Part shown: positions 25,251 through 37,081 of the stretch, one piece after another | Numbering within the stretch: the stretch's first letter is position 1 | Layout: each line of letters opens with the position of its first letter | DNA from: Monilinia fructicola | Lineage: Eukaryota; Ascomycota; Leotiomycetes; Helotiales; Sclerotiniaceae | NCBI GenBank assembly: GCA_008692225.1 | Contig: VICG01000011.1 | Coordinates: forward strand, 1,786,501-1,850,500 | Length of the DNA: 64,000 nucleotides | Direction: 5' to 3' | Notes under the pieces: generated by a model | Told to the model about the DNA's origin: nothing | The model's input: the letters and a program-made list of their open reading frames with translations, nothing else | The model's database searches: none | Position numbers and translations under genes: made by a program

Positions 25251-25500
25251 TAATTATTATTACTACCAACGTGAAGTTGATGTTAGAATCAAATGAAACT
25301 GAAGAGTTGAAGTAGGATTCAAGTGGGATTGAGAATGGTATTTTAGTCTTTTGAAACTAACATAGTTTTCCAAACATCTTTCGATATGAACGATCGAAAG
25401 CTTGTACCATCATATGTATAAAGTATACGCTATATCAGGAGCTAGAGAGACTCTGCAATTTCATAGCATATTGCCATAAAAGTGGTACTCGAGGGAAAGA
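25036..25500. repeat. Dispersed repeat, copy 1 (shared with about 47.87-48.29 kb)
   Basis: Matches 47868-48290 over its length, with shared words such as TAATACGTTATTA, AAATAGGGG, AGAGTTGAAGTA, GTATACGCTATA and AAAAGTGGTACTC, separated by mostly C/T and G/A differences. It includes a TAA microsatellite (25161-25250). It has no coding capacity and I do not know its class. Confidence 0.7.
25161..25250. repeat. (TAA)n microsatellite, about 30 copies
   Basis: Essentially perfect run of about 30 TAA units inside the dispersed repeat. The copy at 48 kb has only a few degenerate units at the equivalent place. Confidence 0.95.
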
Positions 25501-27081
25501 AACAGCAGTCTCCCCAGATTTCTCTCCTGAACATTCTGTTTCCATATCAAATTTCTCACATGCCTTACCGTTATGAGATATCCCTCATTCATATCATCAA
25601 GCCAGCAGAAATTTGGGAGAGAGGGACCCCAAAATGCTAGTTTTGAAGAAAGACTTGCTGCGTTGTTTTCCTCGTAAAATATCCAATTTCACTTAAATCC
25701 CATCTCCCATCTGTGTCGCCCTTTAAATCAAACACCGGCTTCCTTTAAGAATAGAATGTGGATCAGACCTCACCACTTCTCATTTTTCCTCCACTTACAA
25801 TCACAATCATAATGCTTCTTCCCGGTCCCTTTTCCAAATCAATAAACCTCATCATCCGATATGTCATAATTCTCGCTCAATAAACTCATTACTGATTGAT
25901 CAATCATTGAATATAGGTCGAGGATCGAACCGATGACTTGCAGACCCCAGACCCCAGATTTTCTTTTCGCCACCTCGAACACACAATCAACACATCCGAA
26001 AAGCTCGCTCCGAGAAATCATAAATGGTTAAGCATCAAAACACCTAGCCTGACAAATCCCCATAGACGCCGCCTACTCTTCATCAAGCGATGTACATCAT
26101 CACCTGACCACCAAGTCACACGAAAATCAGGCGCTAGCAGCTCTGGGTATGGGAAAGAGCAATCGACCACTGCATGACACATGTAGTACCTATAGTGAGT
26201 GACATTAGTAGTTAAAAACATGAGTTGCCCAGGTCGCTATATCATGATAAGTGGATTTTACCCCATCGTCTTCTCGTATTAACTTATTCTCTAGCCTCAA
26301 CGATCTGGGGATCTACTTGAACTATATCAAGCCTAGTTTCTGTCGCCGAAACGGGAGTATGAAAAATACCATAGAGCAAAAACGAAGAGGAAAAGTAAAA
26401 AGAAATATTATCCACTTTGTTGATTCTTCCAATCAAAACACTTTGTTCGACCGATTAACCTGAATTTAGGCCCGATATTCAAGGCCTAATAGAGTGTGAA
26501 TATATATTCTTAGCCTGTTAGGATAAGAGGACATACGAGCTGTGGTCTCGTAGTCGAACTCCACTAGGAGTGTCAGACAGGTTCGCTCAGGAATTGGCAA
26601 GAACGGATACCAACTTCACCCCCATCACCCTCTATTTTCATCCAATACGATTTCTCAAGAAAGGTATTCGTGTTATATTCCGGACTTTTCATGTTGTAAT
26701 CTTTGATATTCCTATGCTATCTTGCTTCAAGCCTCCACTGATCCATATATACACGGCCAAGCTCCAATGCTCGCCTTGTCGTATTTAACTTGAAATATCA
26801 ATCCCGCCAACTAAACTCCATTTCATTACCAAATTCCATCCATAGCTATTCAAGATTCCTGAGCATGCGCCTGTTCCGTGTATCCAGGAGTACCCGCCTC
26901 GCCCCACTCATCTATTCTCTCGTCCCAAACGAGTTTTCTCTGTGCACAACCTGGTGTTATTTTCGTGATCTGTTGACCCGCAGATATGTATGTGATTCGT
27001 TGTCTTGTGATGGACGGTCTTCATGTCCACCCTTGACTGCCAGATTGGCGTTCAAAATATACTTGGGTAAGTATTGCTAGT

Positions 27082-28020
27082 TTATCTCAACCCAAAATAT
27101 TTATTGAACAGCCAAGTTTTCATACCAGGCCCGCTCCATGCCCTTAACAGCCTTCTCAACTCTCGCATAAGCACCCCGAGTTCCGTCACTCTCCCCTCGA
27201 CGAATCCCACAAACCTTCTTAGACAAAGCCTTTCACTCCTACTCGGCAACCCCATCATTAACCTCTCATCCCCACAACTCCCTACTATCCCTGCTCTCAA
27301 AACTTCATCTAGTCTCCTTTGCATCACAATATCATCTCTGAGTATCTGTAGAGTTTCCTTCATCTTTCTCTGCACTTCTAATTTCGCCCTACTTCTCGAC
27401 ATTTCAACAGCTTCAGGGCTAGAGGTTTGCTCACTCGATTCTGATGCTTGTTCTGATAGTTCCGTCATTGGATCCGATACTGGTTCCGATGCTGGTTCCG
27501 ATGCTGGTTCCGATGCTGGTTCTGACACGGGTTCTGACACGGATTCTGACACAGGTTCTGACACAGGTTCTAACACTGGTACCGGCACGGGTTCCAAGGC
27601 TGGTTCCGAGGCCGGTGTCTCGGCCTCCATACCTGAATCTCGTCGCTGACTCGAAACAATCGCTTCCACAACCTCGCCCAATACACTTCTACTCCTTCTC
27701 ACCAATCCCATCTTATGAACCATTGTCTTCCCGACCAATTCTCTCAATTTTGTTAATGTGATGATGATCAATTCTTTAGTATCATCGCTCAATTTCCTCG
27801 TCCTCCATATCGCCATTTCCTTCTTCCCAAATAAGTAAGCCAAGTTCGTCGAAAAGCGAGTCGTTAGTATCTCTTGATATTCGAGTAGTAGCAAAGTTTT
27901 GTTGATGCGGCGGATGAGGTGTAGAGTGGACCGACGGGAGTGAGGGTGAAAGTGACGACGAGGAAGCGCTGGTGAGTGAAAAGTAGCCAGAATCGGAGCA
28001 ATCGAGCTTTTGGTCGGCAT
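27082..28020 (-). CDS. Orphan with Glu-Pro-Val/Ala-Ser tandem repeats, 312 aa
   Basis: Single exon; an in-frame TAA sits directly before the ATG at 28020, fixing the start. The first 130 residues are basic and Leu-rich (LIRRINKTLLLLEYQEIL, TKELIIITLTKLREL). Residues about 137-185 are a low-complexity array of 4-residue units EPVS/EPAS, encoded by a 12-bp DNA repeat near 27470-27590. The C-terminal third is basic and helical (KMKETLQILRDDIVMQRRLDEVL) and ends FNKYFGLR. No signal peptide, membrane segment or known domain. The flanking helical parts could be coiled-coil-like. The complementary strand over the repeat reads as Gly-Ser-Asp-Ala repeats, which I take as a shadow. Function unknown. 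Confidence 0.6.
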   Translation of the reverse strand: MPTKSSIAPILATFHSPALPRRHFHPHSRRSTLHLIRRINKTLLLLEYQEILTTRFSTNLAYLFGKKEMAIWRTRKLSDDTKELIIITLTKLRELVGKTMVHKMGLVRRSRSVLGEVVEAIVSSQRRDSGMEAETPASEPALEPVPVPVLEPVSEPVSESVSEPVSEPASEPASEPASEPVSDPMTELSEQASESSEQTSSPEAVEMSRSRAKLEVQRKMKETLQILRDDIVMQRRLDEVLRAGIVGSCGDERLMMGLPSRSERLCLRRFVGFVEGRVTELGVLMRELRRLLRAWSGPGMKTWLFNKYFGLR

Positions 28021-28127
28021 TTATGGATCTTCGAAGAGGGGATGCAAGGTCTGGGAAGGGGAAGGGGAGGGATGATATTTGAATCCGGGTGTAATCTATT
28101 GGTTCATGGGTATCGAGAGGGAGGACA

Positions 28128-28511
28128 TCAGTTTGTGGTTGTCAGGGCGGGTATTTTGAGTGGGGTTTCCGCAAGAACGACATTGTTAACTGACGACAGC
28201 GTGCGAGGAATGGATGTGGAATCCTTAGGAGACGAATGAAAAGAGAATCGACGGAATATTTTCCTTATAGTTTTTCGACGAGGCCTTTTGGTTGCATTAG
28301 GTGATTGCTCAACAGAAACTTGACTCAACTCCTCCTTATCCTCAGCTTCCTCGATGATTGTACTCGATATGATAACTTCTTCCGATATAGAGGGCGGCGA
28401 CGAGGTGGGCGTGGAAGCAGTGGTATCAATAGTATTCATATCTTTCCCGGGCAGAGGTAAAGAATGAGATGATGATGAAAAGAATTGGGAAAGACGGCGT
28501 GTTAGAGGCAT
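28128..28511 (-). CDS. Small Ser/Thr-rich basic orphan, 127 aa
   Basis: MPLTRRLSQFFSSSSHSLPL... followed by a Ser/Thr/Glu-rich middle and a very basic patch ATKRPRRKTIRKIFRRFSF, then a neutral tail ending LKIPALTTTN. It lies 107 bp upstream of the EPVS-repeat gene on the same strand. I looked for an intron joining the two and found no good donor, and the stop before ATG 28020 argues for separate genes. The basic patch could direct nuclear targeting or membrane association. Function unknown. Confidence 0.5.
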   Translation of the reverse strand: MPLTRRLSQFFSSSSHSLPLPGKDMNTIDTTASTPTSSPPSISEEVIISSTIIEEAEDKEELSQVSVEQSPNATKRPRRKTIRKIFRRFSFHSSPKDSTSIPRTLSSVNNVVLAETPLKIPALTTTN

Positions 28512-31224
28512 CTTCGGAAAGGATTCGGCCTTTCTTTTGACTCTTTCTATAAAATGGCGAGTGGGTATTCCTCCACAAACGGTGACAACAGGTTCCTATG
28601 AAAAAAAAATAAAAATGGGTGCCCAAGGAGGCTCGTGATGGATAAAATACGAAAACAGAAGGTACGAAGAAGGTATCAATCAAGATCAATCAGTATGAAT
28701 CAGTGTCAATCATATAACATAAAAACACAAAAAGGAAAACAGCAATACAAGACAATCTTAGAGCGAGAGTAAGAATAAAGCAAGTCAGTGAGCGAGCGCA
28801 GCAAGCAAGCAAGCAAATGATAGGGAAAAAAACGGCCAACGATTGAGACAGATGATTTTCCAGCAACAACAACAACAGCAGCAACAACAGCAACAACAGC
28901 AATTGAACAATAACAAGAGGAAAGAGCAACAATAAAGATCAACCCTCTCCAGGGAAGATGCGTGGCTAACTCAACTCGGCGAAAAGGAAAAAAAAATGGA
29001 TGGCGGGTCAAGGAAATAGAAACAAGATAGGGTCTCCTCTAAAAGTCCTGTTCTCTTCCAAACGACAACCAGACTGCAGGACACGGCAAGTGGGATTTTG
29101 TGGATCGATGGATGGATGGATTTGCCCTAAAACTGGAGATAAGGAACGAAGTGACGTGAGCGAGTGTTTTAGACAAGAAGTACACCCGATGATGAAAGAC
29201 AAGTATCGATAGAAGGATAAGAAGAAGAAGAAGAACAGTGTGTTGCAACCGCCGGGGTGTATTTTGGCTGAAAAGAAGGCAAAGATTGTCAAGGTGAAGT
29301 TTTGCTTGAAGTTTTTCGAAGCGATGAATAGTGTTTGGTTGGGCGTAGAGCCCTGGATGAACAGAATCGGTGGATATGGGATATGAAGTCGTGGAGGGGT
29401 TGTTTCGACTGGGATTCTTCTTACTGTCGATCTATATCTTAATCGGAGGGTAGAAAATCCCTGTATTGATTGTGATAAACAGATTGATAGGCTATTTTTG
29501 TAGCAGAAGAGGAAAGAAAATAAATGATGGGTTCGCGATTGTCATATGATATAACAGGATGTTATATTACTCGAGTAAGTAGTAAGTCGTAAGGAAATCG
29601 AATAAAGGTTGGATTTAGATCAATAAAGAAAGAAGATGGAAGGAGAAGAATATTCAAGAAAGCCAAGGTGAGGGAGACGCCAAAAGCATAGGATCAAAAA
29701 GGAAATGATACAAAATGTATTCAGCCGTCTTGCATAAAAAACAGCGCCATCCTCACCCAGTATGGACGTTCTCGATTACTAACATGGAGAATTTTGAAAC
29801 AAATAGTCATTAGCTATAGATTGGCAGTCTCGGATGACAATCTGTTCTTTTGAAGGCTGCTCTTTATCCTCTAACATGATAATTGGCGACTTCTCTCCGT
29901 GTTATCCGTGCCTGACTAGTAAGTATTTCAAGGGTTGTCAAAAAAAGATTCTTACCCCTTGCCTCTCAGAATTGTAGCCCTAAACTCTTGGGCTGTGGCT
30001 GCAGTGTAGCATATGTACATGTATGGTGAAGGTAACGAAGCTAGGAACTTAAAAGCTACTTTGTAACATAAATAAACAACATGCAACGAGCCATTCGCCA
30101 TTTCCTGCCGTGTCTTTGAAGTTTAAACATGCTTTGCACGCAGGCTGCAATCCTATCAAACATATGCAAAACGCGGTAGTAGAGATTAAATACTCCACTA
30201 TGGCGATAGTGCTACTGGTGGTACAACAAGTGGCTCGAGAGTGGTTCAAATTTCCCAATTGCTTGGACGATGGTAGCGATAAATGGGATGGTGTACCAAT
30301 TCGAACGATGGGATCCACTAATTGTTATGATGATAAATTGATGATGATTGAATGATAATCATCGAAGTCACAAAGATATATCAAGACATAAAGTAAAGTA
30401 CTCGCGTCGATTATAAAATGAGATGGTGAGATGGGATGGGATGGGATTTCGGTTAAGATGAAGGGGGTTTCCCTCCATTACTCGGTGAATTCAGTTAAAT
30501 GAGGCATTGATGAGATCATTTGAACAACATTGGATTTCAATTCTACTAATGAATTTCACAACGACGGAGTAAACTGCGGTTACGGTTATTGGGATTGAGA
30601 TCGAGGAAGCAGCCGATAAAAGGGCTAAGGTGAAACAGGCTTCAATTCCTTAAGGTTATTCAATAGATTCTCAATTTTCAAGTCTACCTGGATTCTGGAG
30701 GCTGTACAGTGTACATAAGTGCGACTTAGCTCCAAGCTATTTACTCGTATTCTACTTTTACAAATCCCAATCGACACTGCAGTAGCGAGCGCGGAACGAT
30801 TATGCCAACGAAGCTTATTAGAATACTCGTATTATTATTTCTTTGGGTGCAATTGCGGGTTAAACTAGGCTGTCGCGTTTTTAAGTGAGACAAGAAATTC
30901 AATTCATGTTAGGAAGATGCTTTGAAATGCAAGAAAGAGAATACTGTACGGAGTATATAGAAATCTAAACAATTAGACAGAAATAAACGGCAATCAAGAA
31001 AAGAATTGAATTCTACACAGAAATCCTTATTTCACCCCTTTTTGTTTCCTTACATCCAACCCAACAAAATTACCAACTGCCAGTCCAATGCCAACCAGTT
31101 CTCAACAGTCCCATCCCGTTCATTTAATTCTCATTTCGTATCCCGCACGGTCTCCGAGTGGAAGTGGATACATACATCACTGAGCATCGCAAACAATGAT
31201 GTATATGGCGATAAGCAAGCTTAT
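28512..31224. other. Intergenic region
   Basis: No convincing gene. Contains a CAA/CAG-type repeat at about 28863-28903 and a poly-AAG patch near 29218-29236. An exact TACGGAGTA word lies at 30947-30955. The Leu- and Phe-rich frames across 28690-29292 are shadows of low-complexity DNA. Confidence 0.45.
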
Positions 31225-32018
31225 CTACTCATCATCTTCATCCTCGGCAACCGCTGCTTGAACTTCATCCAAATCATCCTCTTCAGGAACGACCCCCTTC
31301 TTGACTTCGGCAGCTTTACTGGTAGGTCCAGAGCCATCGACGGTATCGTCCGCAGCAGAATCTTCTTCGTCTTCCACTGTGTCATTGTTGGGCTCGGCTT
31401 CATTGTCATCGCCGGATGCTTCATCATCGTCGTCATCAATAGGAACGATCTCATTCTCATCGACGGCGACGTCATTTGCGACGACCTTGCGCTTTTTTGT
31501 TGGAGGTGCGACTTCTGTGCATCTTTTTGTCAGTAAGTGTGTAAGGGATATTGGCTGTGGAGGGATGGAAATCGTAACATAGCGTGTCGCGCCGCATACC
31601 TTGAGGATCCTCTTCTTCTAATTCTTCTTCATCCTCATCGCTATCATCTTCATCTGATGGAGCAGACGCTGCTGCTGCTGCTTCGGCGTCGGAGTCTTCA
31701 TACCTGAATAGATTTCGATGATTAGTTACGATTTTGTCGAGGAATGAATGGACAATTAATCATGTCCAACCCAGCGATGCATGCGATGATTGGCGCATCA
31801 ATACAGAATGATGAACACAGTTTTTGGACTGCGACCCAATCAAAAAACACAAAAATCAACATCTCGATATGATCAATCAAACCATTGAGATGCATGCCCG
31901 ACATCAAGGAGCAGTCAATGAATAGGAAACACAACACTCACTCTTCTTCCTCCTCACTCTCATCTGATGGGAGGGCAACGAGCTCCTCGTCTTCAGCCTT
32001 TCTCTTTCTTGTAGTCAT
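31225..32018 (-). CDS. Acidic nuclear protein with two basic NLS-like patches, 156 aa
   Basis: Three exons on the minus strand: 31942-32018, 31600-31703 and 31225-31514, with donors GTGAGT and GTATGC and acceptors TTCAG and CACAG. The coding length is 471 bp, in frame throughout. The protein begins MTTRKRKAEDEEL, continues with long Glu/Asp runs broken by a poly-Ala stretch, has a second basic patch PPTKKRKVV near residue 65, and ends in another acidic stretch (EDEDDE). This composition is typical of prothymosin-like or histone-chaperone-like nuclear proteins. I do not see the CHZ motif of Chz1, so I give no symbol. It presumably binds basic nuclear partners (inference). Reading frames on the opposite strand are shadows. 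Confidence 0.75.
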
Positions 32019-35000
32019 ATTGATTAGGTATATGTGTACAGAATTGCCCTCAAAGAGAACACTTTGGTGGATATATATCAAGATATCAAGATGCAAAGAG
32101 GGTGAGTTGTTATGAATTGATATATACGAAATGAAAAGCGATCAGAAAAGCGATCAGAACAATCAGGATTCAAGAGAAGCTTCAGCTGGGGAAAGAGGAG
32201 ACGCTTACTGGCTAAGACTACACTACACCCAACCGGAGTATCATATCACACCTGGGCACTTTGTTCCTGTAAGCAAGAAAGAAGCTCGGACCTGAAGCTC
32301 CTCGATCAAGCTTTGAATGAACGTCATTGATTGGCGATATATGTGAAGCTAGGAGGGATATGGATTAGACGTATGCAAGTAACCATACTTGGGTTAAGAT
32401 AATGCAAGGAATGCATCCATAGTTCGAAAGCAAGGCGGTGGCAGCCATTGGTGGAAGGGGATATCAGATTTCGTCTGTAAGGGAAGGGGATACGGAGTAC
32501 ATAACCATTGAATAATTGAGATTGTCGAGAAAAGACGAAGCTACCGGTATTTACGACAAGAGCTAGATAAGCATGCATGTGGGGAGATGTCAAATACAGA
32601 GTTGACACATCTTCAAACGCAAACTCCAAGTGCTAAATGAGGGTGTCAAAACAAGAGGTATTCAAACCTGACAATAATAATCGGCAAACAGTCACAAATA
32701 ATAACTTATCAACTGCTTTATTAGTAGGCGATGGATGATAATCGTTCCTCAATCATAACAACTAAGGCTATGTGCCCACACCAACAAGCTCATCATGTCT
32801 CTCTTACTGCCTCGGTTCGCTTGCTGCATTAGTCCTAATCCCGATCACAGGCTTCATATTCATTGGTTATTGATCATCACATGATATGTCCTCATTGAAT
32901 CCAAATCACAACATCTTTTCCACCTCACAGTTCCACTATAAAGTCGTCTGCTTATACTCTATACTGTCTCGTCAACAAGTGTAACACCACTCCATGACAA
33001 CCACGGAAATTATCCATAATTTTTCTTAAGTGCGTTTCTGCAAAACCCCCTGTCTTTATTCATATATAGGGCTCACGATTTGTCTGTTTGACTTGAACGA
33101 TTGCACGCTCCTTTTTCATGCCCTCTTGTTTCTATTCTTCGGATTTCTTGAATGAGGGAGGAGCTTAATTTCTCATACAGTTCTCGTATGTGGGAAATAT
33201 AATACTAGTTGTATATGTTTCTTCGCTGGCGCCTTAGTTTCGTCAAATTGAAGTAACCCCATTTGGGTATGCAAGGCGATCGACCCCTTTCGTTTCTATC
33301 TTCTCCCTTTTCTGGCCTCCGTAGCCCACTCCTGCTGTATAGGGGGATCAAATCCTTGGCTTAAAACCTAGAATAGATAGCCCTTTTCTCTAGATATAGA
33401 GTATAGTATTAAGTCCAGTCAGTAGAGGTTACTGGGTTGAATACTCGATGCTCAGCTCGCTATCTTCTGCAAGCCCATAAAGCCTGCAGGTATCTTTCTA
33501 CGTACCGTGTAGTAACCAACGGAGTATTCCTACTTAGTGCAATGGCCTAGTAAGATGTTTGCTGTAGATTTCCGATTACTAATTACCATCTAACATTGCG
33601 GGAATTCAAGTATGGCATTGAAATTATTATCTACTGGCAAGTATAAATACTCAATTTCTATCAGCCTCCGAGCTTGGCATAGCAACCAGATAATTCTGTG
33701 CAGAAAGTCACCCATCTATCTTTGAGATAATAAAAAACTCCCAGGCAAACCCAATTCTTTCCGTGAGCTTTTTAGAGGAAGGCCAATCGCGGGGGAAGAA
33801 TCTGAGCAGTATTGTGGTTTTATATCCTGTGGTAGATTCTAATGGATGGAGTCGATATTAATCAGACATATTAAGAGTGTGTGGGATAAAACAGCTTTCA
33901 TCCCGTGAGATATTCACTCGAAGCAGCTGTACGTTCCAAGATGTCGAAAATAGGCTGTATCGTGTAAGTTGTAAGCATAAGAAGATTGAAAGCAAGACAA
34001 ACAGTCAAGTGAGAGTATACCGCACTTCCCCTCGCTTCAAGTAGTTTTTGAAACACAAATACAAGGAAGGCATTTTGGTTTGGTTGGGGTCCTTATGCTG
34101 TTATTTGAGGATTTTGTAAGAGCTTTCTATCTTCAATAATGTACTGTCGCTACCACTTTTATTTGGTGAAATGGAAGATTATAAGGACTGGAAAGGTTAA
34201 AGATAATCAATAGAAATGGCAGATACCAAATAAACGAGAATTCATGCCTGACCCCTTCTCCTACTATCTGAACATTGAACAGCCTTGAAGATAGACTCAT
34301 GGAAAGGTTAATGAAGGTCCATTCGAGAACCTTTCTTTCATTCGGGTGCATGTTCGCCTTGGGTCCTTCATATTCGTTTGTTTTATAATTTTTTGAAGTG
34401 GGATGAGTGTGGTTGGAGTATTCGAGATAATCTTTCAAATTACCCTCTCTTTTGTATATATGTATTTACCAGCAGCCTTATCATTACCTTGTAACTCAGA
34501 GTCTTACGAGATAGCTATACAAAGATAGAGGCTCACCCGCCGGTACAAAACATTCAAGAAGGTATACAAGGCTTTGCACATCTCCCAGGCTAGGTGGCAA
34601 TTATTCGGGTAGCTGTGGCTCTGATAACTTTCATGCACATGTACATAAGTGGGATCGAGTATTCATTGCCATCGTTGGATGCATCCTGTGGTTTTGAGGT
34701 ATCTCTCGCGAGGGAATTGGGAATTGTGGCAGTGAAGAGTACCGAAGAAACTCAAGGTGCCGAGTACAGAGCGATAAAGATCTTGAAAGCCATTTTGAAA
34801 CAATTATGGACAGCTGTGGGTGTGCACTAGGAGGTTCTGGCGGGTTCCATCGCGTGATGCCAACCATGGAGTCAGGATACGAGTTGAGGATCGAACTCCT
34901 TAATGTACTGGCAAATCCAGTGTAAATCACTGGTACTACAGTGATGAAACGTGGTGTCTTTTACAAGTTGGGGACAAGATAGTTGTGGAAGTTGAACATT

Positions 35001-36184
35001 AACAGTGTGAATGGATCCGGCTATCTCATAAAGGTCTATCTAGCCAATTAACAACAAGAAATCTTTCCATTATTTGCCTCCCATTGCATGCCTCATGACT
35101 TTACAAATAACCATAAATCAGAACAGACTCACATCACCGGAGAACAGACTAGGTTCCTTAGTGACATTTTAGCTCAACCTTGACACATTGAAAGAACAAT
35201 TAGTTCGCCCCACTACCCCAGCATCTGTTAATCGAAGTATCGAAAGAAAATCCAGGAATTCATAGCAATCATACAGGCTCACTTGTTGTGTACTGAGATG
35301 AATCCACTTCGAAATGATCAGTAAGTCTAAAGCTTTCTGTGCTGCATTTTTCAATTCTATAATTTTAATCTGTAAGGGTGGCTTCTGAAAGAAGTCAGTC
35401 TAATAGACCCGAAGGAGCTCTCCATGCTTTTTTCTTTTGTCACATTTGTTGCTTCTGATAGCCTATTACTATATCTTCCTATTCTTCCAGCATTAGTCTC
35501 AGTTGACTCTTGAATAGAGATGACCAATTCAATTTGGTATCGATTTCTCAGCTAGCTTGAGTGACTAAAGGTATAGGTTCCGGACCGTTGGTAGTCTAAT
35601 ATAGTACAGATTATGTTTAGCGATTTCTATGTGAACGAGGCACTGTGTCATCCAGTTTACCATATACATACTTCAATCTATAAAAGGTTCTTATTTCTAC
35701 CTTCAATCCATCTCAATCCCCATTTACGCCAGAAGCTGAAAGAAGTAATTCAGTGTCAACACTGCTCTTTAATCTTTCATTATAAAGATATTATCTTTGC
35801 CAAAAATTTGATCGTTATTCCAACCTGAATTTCACGAAATCTATACACACAACAAAACTATCCCACAGTCAGCCAACTTAACTGGTTTGCATCGCGACAA
35901 ATTCTTCCAGTTGTAAATCCTCCTTCATCGTCCACAATACTGGTCATTATTTAACAAAACAGGCCCAAGAAGTGAGTTTCAAATTTTACCCTTTCATGCC
36001 TACCACATCACCATACTGCCAAGCCAGGTTCTTCTTTCGACCCCTCCTCTTCGAGTCAGATATGCAAGTTTTGATTTTCTGAAGAGCCAGTCCAAGCTCC
36101 CTCAGTCCTTATAATGATTCCTTGATGGCGGACAAACTTCTAGGAAAGGAATTTTACTAACCGCCGACTCAGATTATCCTCAAA
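32019..36184. other. Long intergenic region; ends with a 5' UTR intron
   Basis: No gene found in about 4.1 kb. Frames near 32324-32629 and 34133-34930 lack any coding character I trust. An exact TACGGAGTA word is at 32491-32499. Just before the next gene, 35972-36172 looks like a 201-bp 5' UTR intron: donor GTGAGT, branch TTTACTAAC, acceptor GACTCAG, 12 bp before the ATG. Confidence 0.5.
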
Positions 36185-37081
36185 ATGCCATCATCAAAGC
36201 CCACACCCAGAGCCGAAGAGAAGAGAAAAGAAGTTGCAGGGGCAAGAATTGAGCGTAAAATCATCACAGGCACAAAATCTACTCCATCGACGAAGCGAAT
36301 AGGAGTTAATGTTGGAGAAAGCCGAACGAAGCCGATGGAGACATTGGCGTCAAAGCAGAACATGGATGATACAAAGATTGACAAGAACAACGTTGAACCG
36401 ATGGATCAGGATATGGCCATGGACGTCGACAAAGTTCAAGGCAATATCTTCTTCCATCTCCATAGAGCTCTTGAAAACACATCAACAAACATAACGAATG
36501 TTGAAAGCTCAACTTCTGCAAACACTGTGCCCGCAAGTAACGTTGAACTAGCGGACCAGGACACGGAGATGAAAGAAAGTTGTGCAAATATCTTCTCGCA
36601 TCTTTCTAAGGCTCTTGAAAAGACAGAAGATAACATTGCAGACGTTATGAGCTCAAATTCTGCAAATCCTAAGCCTGCAAGTAATGCGAAGATGACGCAA
36701 AGACATGGCAACATTTTCTCCCACCTCCAGGACGCTCTTGAACGCACAGAAACTAACATCACGAATGTTATGAGCGCAAATTTTGCGATGAAAAGGCCTG
36801 CAAGTAATGTTGAAGTGATGGATAAGGATACGCAGATGAAAGAAAGTTGTGGAAATATTTTCTCCCATCTCCACAGCGCTCTCCAACAAAGAAAAGTCAA
36901 TATCACCGAAGTTGCGACGACCAATGCCATCAAAGTTGAATCTGAGAAGATTAAGCCTGCAAGTAAGGGTATTGGTGCACAGAGGGATTTGAATTACGAG
37001 GAAATCGCGTCTCACTTCCGTTACATGGCCTCAAGAGCAAAAATCTTCAGGGGTAGTTCAAGATGGAAATCTCTGCGCTGA
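36185..37081 (+). CDS. NIFSHL-repeat orphan protein, 298 aa
   Basis: Single coding exon starting MPSSKPTPRAEEKRKE, preceded by a probable 5' UTR intron (35972-36172). The N-terminal 45 residues are basic. Four degenerate repeats of about 40-49 residues follow, each opening with NIF(F/S)HL and continuing as L-x-x-ALE-x-T-x-x-NI-x-x-V: residues about 86, 135, 175 and 223. They are joined by PASN plus acidic linkers of the form MDxDTxMKESC. A fifth, weaker echo (EEIASHFRYMASRAK) lies near 271-285. The C-terminus is basic (RGSSRWKSLR). Each repeat looks like one or two amphipathic helices. No signal peptide or membrane segment. I know no family with this pattern; function unknown. It sits between gene-poor DNA and the transposon block. 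Confidence 0.7.
   Translation: MPSSKPTPRAEEKRKEVAGARIERKIITGTKSTPSTKRIGVNVGESRTKPMETLASKQNMDDTKIDKNNVEPMDQDMAMDVDKVQGNIFFHLHRALENTSTNITNVESSTSANTVPASNVELADQDTEMKESCANIFSHLSKALEKTEDNIADVMSSNSANPKPASNAKMTQRHGNIFSHLQDALERTETNITNVMSANFAMKRPASNVEVMDKDTQMKESCGNIFSHLHSALQQRKVNITEVATTNAIKVESEKIKPASKGIGAQRDLNYEEIASHFRYMASRAKIFRGSSRWKSLR

Larger units (their letters stand above)
22690..27081. other. Long intergenic region with dispersed repeat
   Basis: No convincing gene in 4.4 kb. Frames near 25839-26221 and 26790-27080 look like chance. Contains the dispersed repeat copy at 25036-25500 with its TAA microsatellite. Confidence 0.45.

Noticed and set aside
27074..27649. Plus-strand frame with Gly-Ser-Asp-Ala repeats
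   Set aside because: It is the complement of the EPVS-repeat gene; the minus frame is longer, has a defined start and more natural flanks.
28020..28511. Joining the two minus-strand orphans at 28 kb into one spliced gene
   Set aside because: An in-frame TAA sits directly before ATG 28020 and no credible donor/acceptor pair spans the gap.
31006..31536. 176-codon plus-strand frame with hydrophobic stretches
   Set aside because: Opposite-strand shadow of the acidic nuclear gene, whose three exons splice cleanly.
34840..34930. tRNA-like B box (GTTCGATCC on the minus strand) with nearby hairpin
   Set aside because: Only three base pairs form in the T arm and no acceptor stem or A box fits upstream.
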